DNA of 64,000 nt from Evansella halocellulosilytica (GTDB taxonomy: Bacteria; Bacillota; Bacilli; Bacillales; Salisediminibacteriaceae). Location of the stretch: assembly GCF_002335745.1 (NCBI RefSeq), contig NZ_NIST01000001.1, positions 456,761 to 520,760 of the forward strand, written 5' to 3'. Below, piece by piece: positions 35,459 through 45,226 of the stretch (its first letter is position 1; each line of letters opens with the position of its first letter). Under the pieces are notes generated by a model that did not search any database, was not told the DNA's origin, and saw only the letters and a list, made by a program, of their open reading frames with translations. The translations under genes and the position numbers were made by a program.

Positions 35459-35657
35459 CCATATTTTTAAAATTTTTAGAAAATTTCTTGCGAAATAGGT
35501 TTTGCTAACGATATGTCTTTTTAATTAAGACCCATGTTCTAGAAAGAACTAACCATTATCCTCTAAATGTTTGAAGGTTTTTCCATAAAAACTGCAGAAT
35601 GTTATAAAATGACTAATGAATGTATTAAGTTGTTTTTAAAATACTAGAAGTGTTTTT

Positions 35658-37472
35658 ATGTTAGAGAGTGAGGAAACTGCGTTGAATCACAAAAGAAAAA
35701 CGGAAAAAAACAAGGTAAAACGGAAGTACTGGCATGAATATAAGTGGATTTTATCCTTTTTATTACCTTACAAAAAGCACCTTATTTACTTGATCATATG
35801 TGGTCTATTTTTAACGTTAGGGGAAATTATCGTACCACGCTCCTTCCAAATTTTAATTGATGACCTCATTCCAACAAACGATCTTGACGGATTTTTTCAA
35901 TTAATGGGCTTTGTTATTGTCATTATTATTGTGATGATCATTGCAACTGGAGTTAAAAATCTCCAGCAACGAATTATTAGGGAAAAAGCAGCAAGAGACT
36001 TACAGTATGCAGCTTTCCATAAATTACGCGCTTTAGGATTTTGCTATATTGAAGGAAATTCAACTGGTGAAATTCTTTCGTTATTAAATACAGATGTGAA
36101 TGATGTCCAGAAAATCTACCGTCAATACTTTCCTAATATTATTTTATATTCAATTATGATCATTGCTTTAGGAACAATGCTATTAACATTACATGTATGG
36201 CTTACATTGCTTATTATCCCTTGTTACCTTTTGTACTATATTTTTGGGCCATGGGTAGAGCGACAGGCTTTTCTATATTTGAAAAAGTACAACGAAGATC
36301 GAGTTAAGCTGGAAAACCATGTGTATGAATCAATGTCTTCCATGCAGGAATTGCGGGCATACGGAGCATTAAGGTGGAGAATGTCTCGTTTTCTTAAACA
36401 TTTTACCTCTTACAACCGGCATTGGTTACACTCAATTTTTTACGCTCATACGAGAGGTTCAATAAGGCGCGTTACTGTATATTTTGCCGTCTTACTACTG
36501 TTTTGGTTTGGGGCAGATTTAGTAAGGAGTGACGCACTAACTGTCGGTGAATTTGTGGCATTCTTTTTTTACTTTATGCTCATGATGTTCAACATTACTT
36601 TCCTTGTCACTAGTTTGACCGAGCAACAGACGTTAATGATCCAAGCATTGCGACTATATGAGTTTTATCATCAAGATGAAGAGGTGGCAGAGCTCCAAGA
36701 CCCAATATCTGTACCAGAGGAACAAAGTAGGATTGAATTTAAACGAGTTCAATTTTCATACCCTAACCAACCACCTACTTTAGACAATGTGACACTAACC
36801 ATACAAGCTGGACAACATGTTGCAATTGTTGGCGCATCTGGCAGTGGAAAAACGACACTCATAAAACTAATAGGAAGGTTTTACGACCCACAATATGGTG
36901 AAATTACGTTACATGGCATTCCTTTAAAAAAACTATCCCTGCAATCATTACGAGAAGAGATTGGTTACGTTTTTCAAGAAGGTTATTTGTTCGGGACGTC
37001 AGTGAAAGAGAATATTCGCTTCGGTAACCCTGACGCTTCAGATCATCAAGTCATTGGAGCAGCAAATAAAGCCTATGCTCATGATTTTATCGAAGCATTA
37101 CCGGATGGCTATGATACGAAAGTAGGTGAAAGAGGGTATAAGCTTTCTGGAGGTCAAAAACAAAGGATTGCTATAGCAAGAATGTTTCTAAAGAATCCTA
37201 AGATTGTCGTTTTAGATGAAGCAACTTCTGCTTTAGATAATGAAAGTGAAGCTTATGTACAAAAGGCCTTACATGAATTAAGCTGCAACCGAACAATTAT
37301 CACAGTCGCACATCGACTAACGACAATATTAGGAGCGGATCACATTTTTGTCATGAAAGAAGGTCAAGTTGTCGAGCAGGGGGTTTATGAGGAACTGCTA
37401 CGTTTACGAGGCACCTTTTATGAATTAGTAAATGCTTCTCAGAAGGAGTTTAGTAGTTATGAAGGCAAATAA
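35658..37472 (+). CDS. ABC exporter half-transporter, subunit 1
   Basis: The protein has up to 604 residues: a basic N-terminus, six membrane segments (about 40-330) and an ATPase domain with Walker A GASGSGKTT, signature LSGGQKQRI, Walker B IVVLDEATSALD and H-loop AHRL. It is an MdlB/LmrA-type exporter half. The start is unsure: ATG at 35658 has no ribosome site, while GAGTGAGGAA fits the TTG at 35682. The partner gene overlaps its end by 14 nt, so a heterodimer is likely. The substrate is unknown. Confidence 0.9.
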   Translation: MLESEETALNHKRKTEKNKVKRKYWHEYKWILSFLLPYKKHLIYLIICGLFLTLGEIIVPRSFQILIDDLIPTNDLDGFFQLMGFVIVIIIVMIIATGVKNLQQRIIREKAARDLQYAAFHKLRALGFCYIEGNSTGEILSLLNTDVNDVQKIYRQYFPNIILYSIMIIALGTMLLTLHVWLTLLIIPCYLLYYIFGPWVERQAFLYLKKYNEDRVKLENHVYESMSSMQELRAYGALRWRMSRFLKHFTSYNRHWLHSIFYAHTRGSIRRVTVYFAVLLLFWFGADLVRSDALTVGEFVAFFFYFMLMMFNITFLVTSLTEQQTLMIQALRLYEFYHQDEEVAELQDPISVPEEQSRIEFKRVQFSYPNQPPTLDNVTLTIQAGQHVAIVGASGSGKTTLIKLIGRFYDPQYGEITLHGIPLKKLSLQSLREEIGYVFQEGYLFGTSVKENIRFGNPDASDHQVIGAANKAYAHDFIEALPDGYDTKVGERGYKLSGGQKQRIAIARMFLKNPKIVVLDEATSALDNESEAYVQKALHELSCNRTIITVAHRLTTILGADHIFVMKEGQVVEQGVYEELLRLRGTFYELVNASQKEFSSYEGK

Positions 37473-39210
37473 GAACTCTGTTAGTCAAAAGAGAAGGTCA
37501 TGGTTTTGGAAAAATTACTCGAAGGTTACAGTACTTGCCAGTATCTCGATGCTTGTTCTTATCTTATACATGTTAACAAACTTTGTTATTATCGGTGTCC
37601 AAAAATGGATCATTGATGATGTGTTTATGGGGCAGCAATATGACCAACTTCATATATTACTCCTCATCTTCGCTTTGGGCTTTATCAGCTTTGGCATATT
37701 AAATCCTATAAATGCCATGACACGTGATGCCGTTTATAATAAGTTTTTACTTTCTTTGTCAACTGAATATATGACACATGTTAGTAAATTGCCTTTGCAG
37801 ATTTTTCAAAAAGAAAGGATAGCCCGATACGTTTATTATTTTAGTCAAGATATACGTGGATTTTCTGAAGCGATCACCAAAGATATCCCAACTGTCATTC
37901 AACAAGGGCTGTATATCATCTTACTTATGGGAATTATTGGTTACATAAGCCCTTTGATATTATTCATTTGTGTGACATTCAGCATTCTTTATATTCTTTT
38001 AGGTCGCTATTTCAGCCCTAAAATAAAGCAAGTGAATAAACAAGTTCAAGAAGATAAAAGCAGGCTTCTAGTACATATCGAAGAAGGGATTTCCTCGACT
38101 AGAGAAGTGATTTCCTTCCAAAGGCAAAATTGGGAAAAGACACTATACGATCGCTTATTTGGCCGCTATTTCACCTCAGTCATGAAGGAAGGAAAGCTAG
38201 AAAATAAGCACCTTTTTCTAAGTGATCCAATGAGATGGGGGGCAAACATCGCAATATTAGGCTACGGTGGTTACCTTGTAATTAATGGGGATTTATCGGT
38301 TGGGTGGCTCGTCGTCATTTATCAATTTGGATCGGAATTAATGAATGCGATGCAAATGTTATTTCAATTAGTTTTGCAAATTTCGGCAAAAATGTCTTAC
38401 TATGATCGCTTAAATAAACTATTTCAGCAAGAACGGCTCAGTGACGGTAATCAACAGTTAACTGAGTCGATAAATGAGCTTACTTTTTCAAATGTATCGT
38501 TTGCCTATAATAAGTCACAAGGGAATATATTAAAGGGTATTGACCTTTCAATTAGTAGAGGGCAGAAGATTGCCTTTATTGGTACAAGTGGAGGCGGAAA
38601 ATCAACTTTATTACAGCTGTTGTCGAAAGATAATGTAATGATTGACGGGATGATACAAATTAATCAAACGACACCACTGCAGCATATCTCATCTTCTAGC
38701 TGGTCAAACAAAGTCCATATTGTTTTTCAAGAGCCGTACTTATTTCGGGAGTCATTAGAAACAAATATACGCTTAGGTTTAGAAAATGTGTCAATGGATC
38801 AAATTATTTCTGCATGCAAGGCTGTCCATATTCATGACTACATTATGCGTTTACCTGAGGGGTACCAAACAGTCATTGGTGAACGGGGGTTGACGTTATC
38901 CGGAGGTCAGCGGCAACGTATTGCACTTGCTAGAGCGATTGTCAATAAACCTGATATATTGTTACTTGACGAAGCAACCTCAGCATTAGATATGGAAACT
39001 GAACGGAGAGTACAGGAATCACTAGATAGTATAATGAAAGAAGGACTCATGATCGTTGTTGCCCATCGGTTGTCTACTATTGAAAATGCAGATGTTATTT
39101 ATGTCTTAGATGATGGAGAAATCGTTGAATTCGGCACACATGAAAAATTATTAACGAAACATGGTGTATACGCGAGACTGTATCAACAACAAAGCAACGA
39201 AGTCGGATAG
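37459..39210 (+). CDS. ABC exporter half-transporter, subunit 2
   Basis: From ATG 37459 (AGAAGGAG 11 nt upstream) the protein has 583 residues: a six-segment membrane domain, Walker A GTSGGGKST, signature LSGGQRQRI, Walker B ILLLDEATSALD and H-loop AHRL. In many Bacillus heterodimers one ATP site is degenerate, but by eye both subunits here keep the catalytic glutamate and histidine. It may export drugs, peptides or lipids; no substrate gene is adjacent. Confidence 0.9.
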   Translation: MKANKNSVSQKRRSWFWKNYSKVTVLASISMLVLILYMLTNFVIIGVQKWIIDDVFMGQQYDQLHILLLIFALGFISFGILNPINAMTRDAVYNKFLLSLSTEYMTHVSKLPLQIFQKERIARYVYYFSQDIRGFSEAITKDIPTVIQQGLYIILLMGIIGYISPLILFICVTFSILYILLGRYFSPKIKQVNKQVQEDKSRLLVHIEEGISSTREVISFQRQNWEKTLYDRLFGRYFTSVMKEGKLENKHLFLSDPMRWGANIAILGYGGYLVINGDLSVGWLVVIYQFGSELMNAMQMLFQLVLQISAKMSYYDRLNKLFQQERLSDGNQQLTESINELTFSNVSFAYNKSQGNILKGIDLSISRGQKIAFIGTSGGGKSTLLQLLSKDNVMIDGMIQINQTTPLQHISSSSWSNKVHIVFQEPYLFRESLETNIRLGLENVSMDQIISACKAVHIHDYIMRLPEGYQTVIGERGLTLSGGQRQRIALARAIVNKPDILLLDEATSALDMETERRVQESLDSIMKEGLMIVVAHRLSTIENADVIYVLDDGEIVEFGTHEKLLTKHGVYARLYQQQSNEVG

Positions 39211-39253
39211 ATCCTAAGTTTTCACCTACTAAACGTATATTTTCAATTAGTTC

Positions 39254-39290
39254 AAGGCGTTTTCTCGATTATGAGAACGTCTTTTTATTT
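39254..39290 (+). terminator. Terminator of the ABC exporter operon
   Basis: AAGGCGTTTTCTC and GAGAACGTCTT pair (one bulge) and are followed by TTTATTTGT. Confidence 0.7.
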
Positions 39291-39346
39291 GTCTTTACAA
39301 AGATCCTTAAGTTAAGTTTGATATCATGTGGACGACATTAAAAATT

Positions 39347-39395
39347 ACTCCCTAAGGAAAACAGCTATTATCACACCTGTCTATCTTTAGGGAGT
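39347..39395 (-). terminator. Terminator of the arginine importer operon
   Basis: ACTCCCTAA and TTAGGGAGT pair around a 31-nt loop; on the minus strand AATTTTTAATG follows. Confidence 0.65.
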
Positions 39396-39437
39396 TCTTC
39401 GCTGCTTCTTACGATATTAGACGATCTTTATATAGTC

Positions 39438-40160
39438 TTACAAAATCTTCTCTAAAAAGTCTTTAGCTCGATCTGACTTCGGCTTTGTAAAAAATTCATT
39501 TGGCGGTGCTTCTTCAACAAGACGACCATCGTCTAAAAAGAGAATTCTATCAGCTACCTCTTTTGCAAAACCCATTTCATGGGTAACAATGACCATTGTT
39601 ATCCCTGACTCCGCTAATGATTTCATCACTTGTAATACTTCTTTTACCATTTCTGGATCGAGCGCTGAGGTTGGTTCATCAAATAACATCGCTTTCGGTT
39701 CCATTGCTAACGCTCGGGCAATGGCTACACGCTGTTTTTGACCTCCAGATAATCGGTTCGGGTAATCTTCCGCTTTGTTCTCCAGCCCTACTTTTTTCAA
39801 CAGTTCTAAAGCTGTTTTCTCTGCTTCAGCCTTTGACTTCCCTCGCACTTTCATCGGGGCGTACATTAAGTTTTCAAGAACATTCATGTGCGGAAATAAA
39901 TAAAAATGCTGAAACACCATCCCAATTTCTTCACGAATTTTCATAATATCTGTTTTAGGGTCTGTAACATCTTTTCCGGAAATCAATATATGCCCTTCTG
40001 AAGGGGTTTCTAATAAGTTTAAGCATCTGAGGAAAGTTGATTTTCCTGATCCAGACGGGCCGACAATTGTGACAACTTCTCCTTCTTCAATCGTCGTCGA
40101 TATATCGCTTAACACTTGTGTCTGACCGAATGATTTTGATAATCGCTCTACATTAATCAC
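39438..40160 (-). CDS. Arginine-type ABC transporter ATP-binding protein (ArtR/GlnQ-like)
   Basis: The 240-residue ATPase has Walker [10 protein letters not shown], signature LSGGQKQRV and Walker [15 protein letters not shown] of the polar amino-acid family. The GTG start overlaps the permease stop by 8 nt. The operon order binding protein - permease - ATPase equals B. subtilis artP-artQ-artR, and ARG boxes ahead of the operon support arginine as substrate. Confidence 0.93.
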   Translation of the reverse strand: MINVERLSKSFGQTQVLSDISTTIEEGEVVTIVGPSGSGKSTFLRCLNLLETPSEGHILISGKDVTDPKTDIMKIREEIGMVFQHFYLFPHMNVLENLMYAPMKVRGKSKAEAEKTALELLKKVGLENKAEDYPNRLSGGQKQRVAIARALAMEPKAMLFDEPTSALDPEMVKEVLQVMKSLAESGITMVIVTHEMGFAKEVADRILFLDDGRLVEEAPPNEFFTKPKSDRAKDFLEKIL

Positions 40161-40824
40161 TTTGCTTCAATCTCCTCTCTAACATTTTCCCAAGAAGAGT
40201 AAGACCCATTACCATGAGATAATATATAAGACCTGCAAATAATAATGGCTCAAAGAATGAATATGTCTGGCCGCCGACGATGTACGATCTACGCATAATA
40301 TCTAACACGCCAATTGTCGTGACAATCGCAGATTCTTTCGTTAAGGTAATAAACTCATTCATAAGTGCCGGTAAAATATTTTTCATCGCTTGCGGCAATA
40401 TGATATCTTTCATCATTTCGCTGTATGGAACGCCAAGCGCCAATGCGGCTTCTGTTTGTCCTTTATCAATTGCTTCAATTCCTGCTCGGATAATCTCGGA
40501 GACGTAAGCTCCTGAATTTAATCCGAATGCAGCAACTGCAGCGACAAAGGCGGGGATTTCTACTCCAATGACTTGCGGCATGCCGTAATAAATAATCATC
40601 AATTGCAGTACAAGCGGTGTTCCTCGAAAAATCGATGTATAAGCATCTGCCAGCCAACGTAACACTTTCACTTTTCCGATTTTTAGCAAGCTTAAAAATA
40701 CGCCAATAATAAATCCTATAATTGCTGATACTGAAACAATTTTAATCGTTACCCAAATTCCCTTTAATATATAAGGAAAGGAGGGCACGATTTGCGAAAA
40801 GTCCAAACCCATGCCCACTATCAT
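40153..40824 (-). CDS. Arginine-type ABC transporter permease (ArtQ-like)
   Basis: The polar-amino-acid permease of about 220 residues has roughly five membrane segments and the EAA loop [28 protein letters not shown] directly abuts the ATG at 40824, so GTG 40818 or ATG 40812 may be the true start. A gap of 240 bp with a hairpin separates it from the binding-protein gene. Confidence 0.92.
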   Translation of the reverse strand: MIVGMGLDFSQIVPSFPYILKGIWVTIKIVSVSAIIGFIIGVFLSLLKIGKVKVLRWLADAYTSIFRGTPLVLQLMIIYYGMPQVIGVEIPAFVAAVAAFGLNSGAYVSEIIRAGIEAIDKGQTEAALALGVPYSEMMKDIILPQAMKNILPALMNEFITLTKESAIVTTIGVLDIMRRSYIVGGQTYSFFEPLLFAGLIYYLMVMGLTLLGKMLERRLKQSD

Positions 40825-40870
40825 CCTCTCTTTTTTAAAACTAAGCTGTTAAGACCTTAATTGGATTCTT

Positions 40871-40889
40871 AACGGCCGTAGGAGCCGTT
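40871..40889 (-). promoter_or_regulatory. Intercistronic hairpin between binding-protein and permease genes
   Basis: AACGGC and GCCGTT pair around a 7-nt loop without a U tract. Such elements often keep binding-protein mRNA more abundant than permease mRNA. Confidence 0.4.
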
Positions 40890-41065
40890 GTCTTTACAAA
40901 AAACTACTTTTTAATCGTGAAAATGAGAGACGCTATTTAGGGAAAAACTTGAGATTCCCCTCTCTATCATCGTGCGATAGCGAATCGAATGCCTAGAAAA
41001 CTTCTATGTGAAGGCATTTACATCGTCATCCCGGATTCAGTGTCCGAAAAATCATTCAAAACACT

Positions 41066-41836
41066 TTACGCCTCTGGCTGCTCATTATCAAACCATTTCA
41101 TAATCAGTTCATCGAGTGTGCCATCCTCTTTCAGTTTTTCAATTACTTCGTTAAATTCTTCTGTAAGTTGACTTCCCTTTTCAAAGGCAATGGCATTACC
41201 GTCTTCTTCCGCTTCATTTGGAAGTGTAAAACCAACTAGCTCTGGATTTTCATCAATGTAATTGTTTGCAACCGTATCAGCAATAATCGCCGCATCAAAT
41301 CGCCCTGTATGAATTTCTTGGACGAGCTCCGGGATACGATTTCTTGAATCAATCGTTACACCGTCAACTTGCTCGGCAATTTCCTCTGCTTGTCCTTCTT
41401 GAATCGATCCTAATTGCACACCTAACGTTTTTCCTTGAAGATCTTCAATCGTTTCGATGCCATTTTCTTCAGATGTGACAATCATGTGTGCCCCATAAAA
41501 ATAAATCTCGGAGAAGTCAGCGTTTTCTCTGCGTTCTTTTGTCGGTCTCATCCCTGCTTGAACAAAATCAATTCGCCCTGCATCTAACGCCGGAATTAAA
41601 CTATTAAAATCCATATCTACGATTTCTAGTACGTAACCTAATTCTTCTGTAATCGCATTTGCGAGATCAACGTCAAAGCCGATGATTTCTTCACTGCCCT
41701 CTGTTTCTACGTATTCAAATGGCGGGTAATCTGCTGAAGTTCCCATAACTAATGTATTTTCATCACCATCTTCGCCACAAGCGGTTAAAAATGCAGTTGC
41801 AACCAATAACGCTATTAAATATACATATGATTTCAT
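41066..41836 (-). CDS. Arginine-type ABC transporter substrate-binding lipoprotein (ArtP-like)
   Basis: The 256-residue protein has a signal peptide with lipobox LTAC (Cys20) and a family 3 binding domain (GTSADYPPFEYVE, IGFDVDLANAITEELG, FVQAGMRPTKERRENADFS). It captures the amino acid outside the membrane. Two adjacent ARG boxes (41864-41901) cover the promoter region and argue for arginine. GAGAGGAAG precedes ATG. Confidence 0.92.
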   Translation of the reverse strand: MKSYVYLIALLVATAFLTACGEDGDENTLVMGTSADYPPFEYVETEGSEEIIGFDVDLANAITEELGYVLEIVDMDFNSLIPALDAGRIDFVQAGMRPTKERRENADFSEIYFYGAHMIVTSEENGIETIEDLQGKTLGVQLGSIQEGQAEEIAEQVDGVTIDSRNRIPELVQEIHTGRFDAAIIADTVANNYIDENPELVGFTLPNEAEEDGNAIAFEKGSQLTEEFNEVIEKLKEDGTLDELIMKWFDNEQPEA

Positions 41837-41863
41837 TTTAATTCTTCCTCTCTGTATGCTCTT

Positions 41864-41901
41864 TATGAATTTTTATTATAAATTATTAATTTTTATTCAT
41901 A
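41864..41901 (-). promoter_or_regulatory. Tandem ARG boxes (ArgR/AhrC operator) upstream of the arginine importer
   Basis: Two 18-bp boxes 2 bp apart: TATGAATTTTTATTATAA (41864-41881) and TATTAATTTTTATTCATA (41884-41901). Each differs from the TNTGAATWWWWATTCANW pattern at one or two places. A minus-strand TATAAT (41875-41880) lies inside the first, consistent with repression by arginine-bound ArgR. Confidence 0.75.
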
Positions 41902-42062
41902 AAAAGAATTCTATCATGCATTAATAAATTTACAACCCATTTATAAAAAGTTTAAATTTTCAGTTTTCAATAACCTTATTAATTCATACTTGAATCTAAG
42001 AATCTATGTATTACGAGAATAACAAATGCCTTTATCGCCAAGCATACTAACAGGTGAGAGGA

Positions 42063-42143
42063 GTGTATAAACATAAGTACTCATGCAATATATGTTTGTA
42101 TTATCCATTTTGCTGTTCATGCATAATATTTGTATATAAATGA
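42063..42143 (+). CDS. Putative 26-residue cysteine-rich peptide
   Basis: A GTG-started frame of 26 codons follows CAGGTGAGAG and ends four bases before a strong terminator. It encodes five cysteines (positions 8, 11, 17, 18, 20) among aromatic and hydrophobic residues. A SigF/SigG-like -10 CATACTA lies at 42043-42049 but without a good -35. The compact arrangement of promoter element, ribosome site, ORF and terminator makes a real gene possible. An sRNA is the alternative. No family was recognised. Confidence 0.35.
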   Translation: MYKHKYSCNICLYYPFCCSCIIFVYK

Positions 42144-42187
42144 AGGAGATTCGACAAATGCCAGGCACTTGTCGAATCTCCTTTTGT
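42143..42187 (+). terminator. Terminator in front of the gbsR-like gene
   Basis: AAGGAGATTCGACAA (42143-42157) and TTGTCGAATCTCCTT (42169-42183) pair with an ATGCCAGGCACT apex, followed by TTGTTAATTTTTT. It ends a + strand transcript that begins after the arginine importer promoter. Confidence 0.8.
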
Positions 42188-42417
42188 TAATTTTTTATTT
42201 AATACTTTGTAAAAATTTGAATCTAATATGATCATCATTTTCTGTCAAAAAAATGTACACACTAAAAAAAATTAAAATTTTTCTATCCCTTGTCCTGACA
42301 GCGTGTAACGATATTTCAATAAAATTTATGTTTTGACATTTATTTTCGTTTCGTTACCATAAAGTTTGTAAGAAAAAAATTTAACAAATTTAATATTAAC
42401 CCAAAGGGGGTTGTTAC

Positions 42418-42969
42418 ATGAACCCAAAGGATGATCAAGCAAAGGCTTCAATTGATCATGCAAAAGATCTCGTCATCGAGTCACTTGCAGAAACGATGGA
42501 TTTATACGGAGTCACTAGAAGCGTTGGAAATTTATACGGCACAATGTACTTCGAAGAAGATATGACATTGGATGAAATGAGAGAAAAACTCGAAATGAGT
42601 AAGCCTAGCATGAGTACTGGTGTCAAAAAGCTTCAAGAATTTGATATCGTCAAAAAGACATTTAGTAGAGGCAGCCGAAAGCATACGTATGTTGCAGAGA
42701 AAGATTTCTTCCGTTTCTTTAACAAATTTTTTACACAAAAATGGGAACGTGAAGTAAAACTGAACATGGAAGCGATTGAGCGTGCCCAGCAGAAACTGGT
42801 AGAGGTCATTCATTCAGAAGATACGTCTGATGAGCTGAAAAATGAAGCTGTTAACATTTTTGAACAACTAGAACACTCAAAGCCTTATTACCATTGGCTG
42901 AATGAGTTAGTGAACGGCATTCGTACTGGTAAAATATTTGAAGCCTTTCCTGTGAACAAAGAGGAATAA
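42418..42969 (+). CDS. GbsR-family choline/betaine-responsive transcriptional regulator
   Basis: The 183-residue cytosolic repressor has a winged-helix HTH (GNLYGTMYFEEDMTLDEMREKL, MSKPSMSTGVKKLQ) and a helical C-terminal region, the standard GbsR/OpcR/OpuAR size. In B. subtilis these proteins control choline uptake and oxidation or Opu transporters. No gbsAB or opu genes are adjacent; opuAC-AB-AA lies 25 kb away and may be its target. AAAGGGGG precedes ATG. Confidence 0.87.
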   Translation: MNPKDDQAKASIDHAKDLVIESLAETMDLYGVTRSVGNLYGTMYFEEDMTLDEMREKLEMSKPSMSTGVKKLQEFDIVKKTFSRGSRKHTYVAEKDFFRFFNKFFTQKWEREVKLNMEAIERAQQKLVEVIHSEDTSDELKNEAVNIFEQLEHSKPYYHWLNELVNGIRTGKIFEAFPVNKEE

Positions 42970-42974
42970 TTTAA

Positions 42975-43033
42975 AAAAACACGTTGAACGGAACAACAAT
43001 AAAAACGATGTTGTCCTAAGAAGACGTGTTTGC
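42975..43033 (+). terminator. Hairpin downstream of the gbsR-like gene
   Basis: AAACACGT and ACGTGTTT form outer pairs and GGAACAACA/TGTTGTCC inner pairs just past the stop codon. No U tract is present, so it may be an mRNA stabiliser. Confidence 0.45.
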
Positions 43034-43134
43034 AAAGACAAAAGACGGAATATTGGTAACAGAAGAACAGATCACTGCCACTGTTAATGCCACATGAACG
43101 TGACCGAAACTAACCAAAAGCAGGATAAAAAGAG

Positions 43135-43163
43135 ATTCGACAAGTGCCTGGCACTTGTCGAAT
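43135..43163 (+). terminator. CCTGG-type palindromic terminator
   Basis: ATTCGACAAGTGCC and GGCACTTGTCGAAT form a nearly loopless palindrome followed by TACTTTTATTT. Nearly the same sequence recurs at 42147-42180 and 43418-43446. Confidence 0.7.
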
Positions 43164-43236
43164 TACTTTTATTTGAATAATCATTTGTTACGTGGCAAAA
43201 CCTATCGATAGTAAAAGACACTTTGGAGTGATGTAC

Positions 43237-43413
43237 ATGCATAAAGACCGCATTATGGAAATTTTAGATTCTCCCGATTTGATTGAAGTTACGTACAAAG
43301 GAACCCCGATCTTCATTGAACAAGTCGACGAAGACTTGAAACAAGCAAGAGTCTATCCACTCGATGACCCTGCAAAACATTTCGATGTTGAAATCGAACG
43401 TTTACAGGAGTGA
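43237..43413 (+). CDS. sspH: Small acid-soluble spore protein, H type
   Basis: The 58-residue protein matches the SspH family: an N-terminal helix (HKDRIMEILDSPDLIEV), a small strand-rich middle with YKGTPIFIEQVDE, and the C-terminal RVYPLDDPAKHFDVEIERL. It is a minor forespore protein. ATG at 43237 is chosen because GGAGTG lies 8 nt upstream. A TGAATA element at 43174 with a poor -10 (AAACCTA) 18 nt downstream may be a SigG promoter. The stop is 2 nt from the argH stop on the other strand. Confidence 0.9.
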   Translation: MHKDRIMEILDSPDLIEVTYKGTPIFIEQVDEDLKQARVYPLDDPAKHFDVEIERLQE

Positions 43414-43415
43414 GA

Positions 43416-44810
43416 TTATTCGACAAGTGCCTGGCACTTGTCGAGTTTTTCTTTGGCGAGCTTGATTTGCTGCTGGACTTGCTCTGGTGCTGTGCCTCCT
43501 TGACTATTACGGGCACCGACTACTTGCTCATGAGCTAATACTTCATAAATATCGTCATCAAACAACGGTGAAAATGATTGATAATCTTCTAAATTTAGCT
43601 CTAATAAATACTTTCCTTGATCAATCGCGTTTAAGACGATTTTCCCGATAATTTCATGTGCTTCACGGAACGGCATTCCTTTCGTTACGAGGTAATCGGC
43701 AATATCTGTTGCATTGGAGTAATCCTGATTAATCGCTTTTCGCATGACTTCTTCATTAACCGTCATCGATTCAATCATCGGTGCTAATAGCTGCAACGTT
43801 CCTTCAACCGTCTCAACTGTATCAAACATGCCTTCCTTATCTTCCTGCATATCTTTGTTATACGCTAACGGCAAACCTTTTAACACAGTTAAAAGTCCGA
43901 CTAAGCTACCATTTACACGACCTGTTTTCGCTCTAAGTAGCTCTGGGACATCAGGGTTTTTCTTTTGCGGCATAATACTTGATCCTGTGCAAAATGAATC
44001 GTCTAATTCTACAAACTTAAACTCTTCACTGCTCCAAATAACAAGTTCTTCCGATAGTCGGGAAATATGCATCATTAACATCGAAGAGGCAGACAAAAAT
44101 TCGACGATAAAGTCTCGATTACTTACGGCATCCATACTGTTCGGATAAATGTTGTCAAATCCTAGTAATTCAGCGACACGTTCTCGGTTGATCGGAAAAG
44201 TCGTACCAGCTAACGCTCCAGCCCCGAGCGGAAGCCAATTTAATCGCTCAAGGCTGTCAATGTACCTTTCTTTATCACGCTGAAGCATCCAAAAGTACGC
44301 CATCAAATGATGGGCAAATGAGACAGGCTGAGCACGTTGTAAATGCGTATAGCCTGGAATCAACGTATAAATATGATCCTCTGATTGGCTAACGATCGCA
44401 GCTTGAACCGATTCGATCATTTCGATAATGTTTTGAGTATGATTTTTTAAATATAAATGCATGTCGGTTGCTACTTGATCATTTCTACTTCGTCCAGTAT
44501 GCAGCTTCCCGCCTACCGGGCCAATCTCTTCAATTAAAAACGCCTCAATATTCATATGAATATCTTCATTTGAAACGTTGTATTCAAGTTCGTCCTTCTC
44601 AAGCTTTTCGCTCACTTTATTTAACCCTGCAATAATTTTTTCCATATCTTCTGTTGAAATTATTCCACTTTCTCCAAGCATTTGAACATGAGCAAGACTT
44701 CCTTGTATATCTTCTTTCGCCAGCTTTTGGTCAAAAGAAATCGAAGCCGTTAATTCCTCCACGAGCTTATTCGTTTCCTTTTTAAACCTGCCGCCCCATA
44801 GCTTTGACAT
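43416..44810 (-). CDS. argH: Argininosuccinate lyase
   Basis: This enzyme cleaves argininosuccinate to arginine and fumarate, the last step of arginine synthesis. The 464-residue protein starts MSKLWGGRF at ATG 44810, with GGAGG upstream; the longer frame to 44849 has no ribosome site. The lyase signature [12 protein letters not shown] is present. Its last nine codons and stop lie inside the palindrome 43418-43446, so its C-terminus KCQALVE is read from a terminator repeat. It ends the arginine gene cluster and converges on sspH. Confidence 0.96.
   Translation of the reverse strand: MSKLWGGRFKKETNKLVEELTASISFDQKLAKEDIQGSLAHVQMLGESGIISTEDMEKIIAGLNKVSEKLEKDELEYNVSNEDIHMNIEAFLIEEIGPVGGKLHTGRSRNDQVATDMHLYLKNHTQNIIEMIESVQAAIVSQSEDHIYTLIPGYTHLQRAQPVSFAHHLMAYFWMLQRDKERYIDSLERLNWLPLGAGALAGTTFPINRERVAELLGFDNIYPNSMDAVSNRDFIVEFLSASSMLMMHISRLSEELVIWSSEEFKFVELDDSFCTGSSIMPQKKNPDVPELLRAKTGRVNGSLVGLLTVLKGLPLAYNKDMQEDKEGMFDTVETVEGTLQLLAPMIESMTVNEEVMRKAINQDYSNATDIADYLVTKGMPFREAHEIIGKIVLNAIDQGKYLLELNLEDYQSFSPLFDDDIYEVLAHEQVVGARNSQGGTAPEQVQQQIKLAKEKLDKCQALVE
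43418..43446 (-). terminator. Palindromic terminator shared by argH and sspH
   Basis: ATTCGACAAGTGCC and GGCACTTGTCGAG form a palindrome with T runs on the + side (TTTTTCTTT). It overlaps the argH coding end and lies 5 nt after the sspH stop. Confidence 0.7.
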
Positions 44811-44844
44811 GACCAGTTCCTCCTTTAAAACCATTAAAAGGATA

Positions 44845-44989
44845 TTCAAAAAGTCCGGGAAAAAAGCTTACGTATCTCAGCGTTGACTCGTTTCTCCGTT
44901 ACTCACGTATTAATACCATACGCTCCGCTACTCAAAACTTCATCGCCTTGATCTACCCACCTCTTTTTGTCCTCCTTTTTGAACACGCA
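44845..44989. repeat. Dispersed repeat, copy B (MITE-like)
   Basis: The element runs from TTCAAAAAGTCC to CTTTTTGAACA, giving short terminal inverted repeats, and matches copy A at 33071-33201 over most of its length. It lies between argG and argH. No protein is encoded. The remaining gap to argG (44990-45226) shows only a TTAGGCA/TGCCTAA inverted pair. Confidence 0.75.
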
Positions 44990-45226
44990 CTTTAAAATAC
45001 GATTTGTAACGCTATTATCTATTAGGCAGGCGGACGCATTCAATGCCTAAGCTAAATATAGCAATCACCATGTTGGATTTTCGACTATTGCTTTTCCCAC
45101 CTATTAGACTCGTCACCTTTCAATCTTCAATACATTATCAAAAATGTCGCGCTTGTGCCCTTTGGTGAAAGCAAACACGTTTGGCTGCCAATAAGGAATT
45201 TTCATAGTAGTAGCCACCAAAATGAA

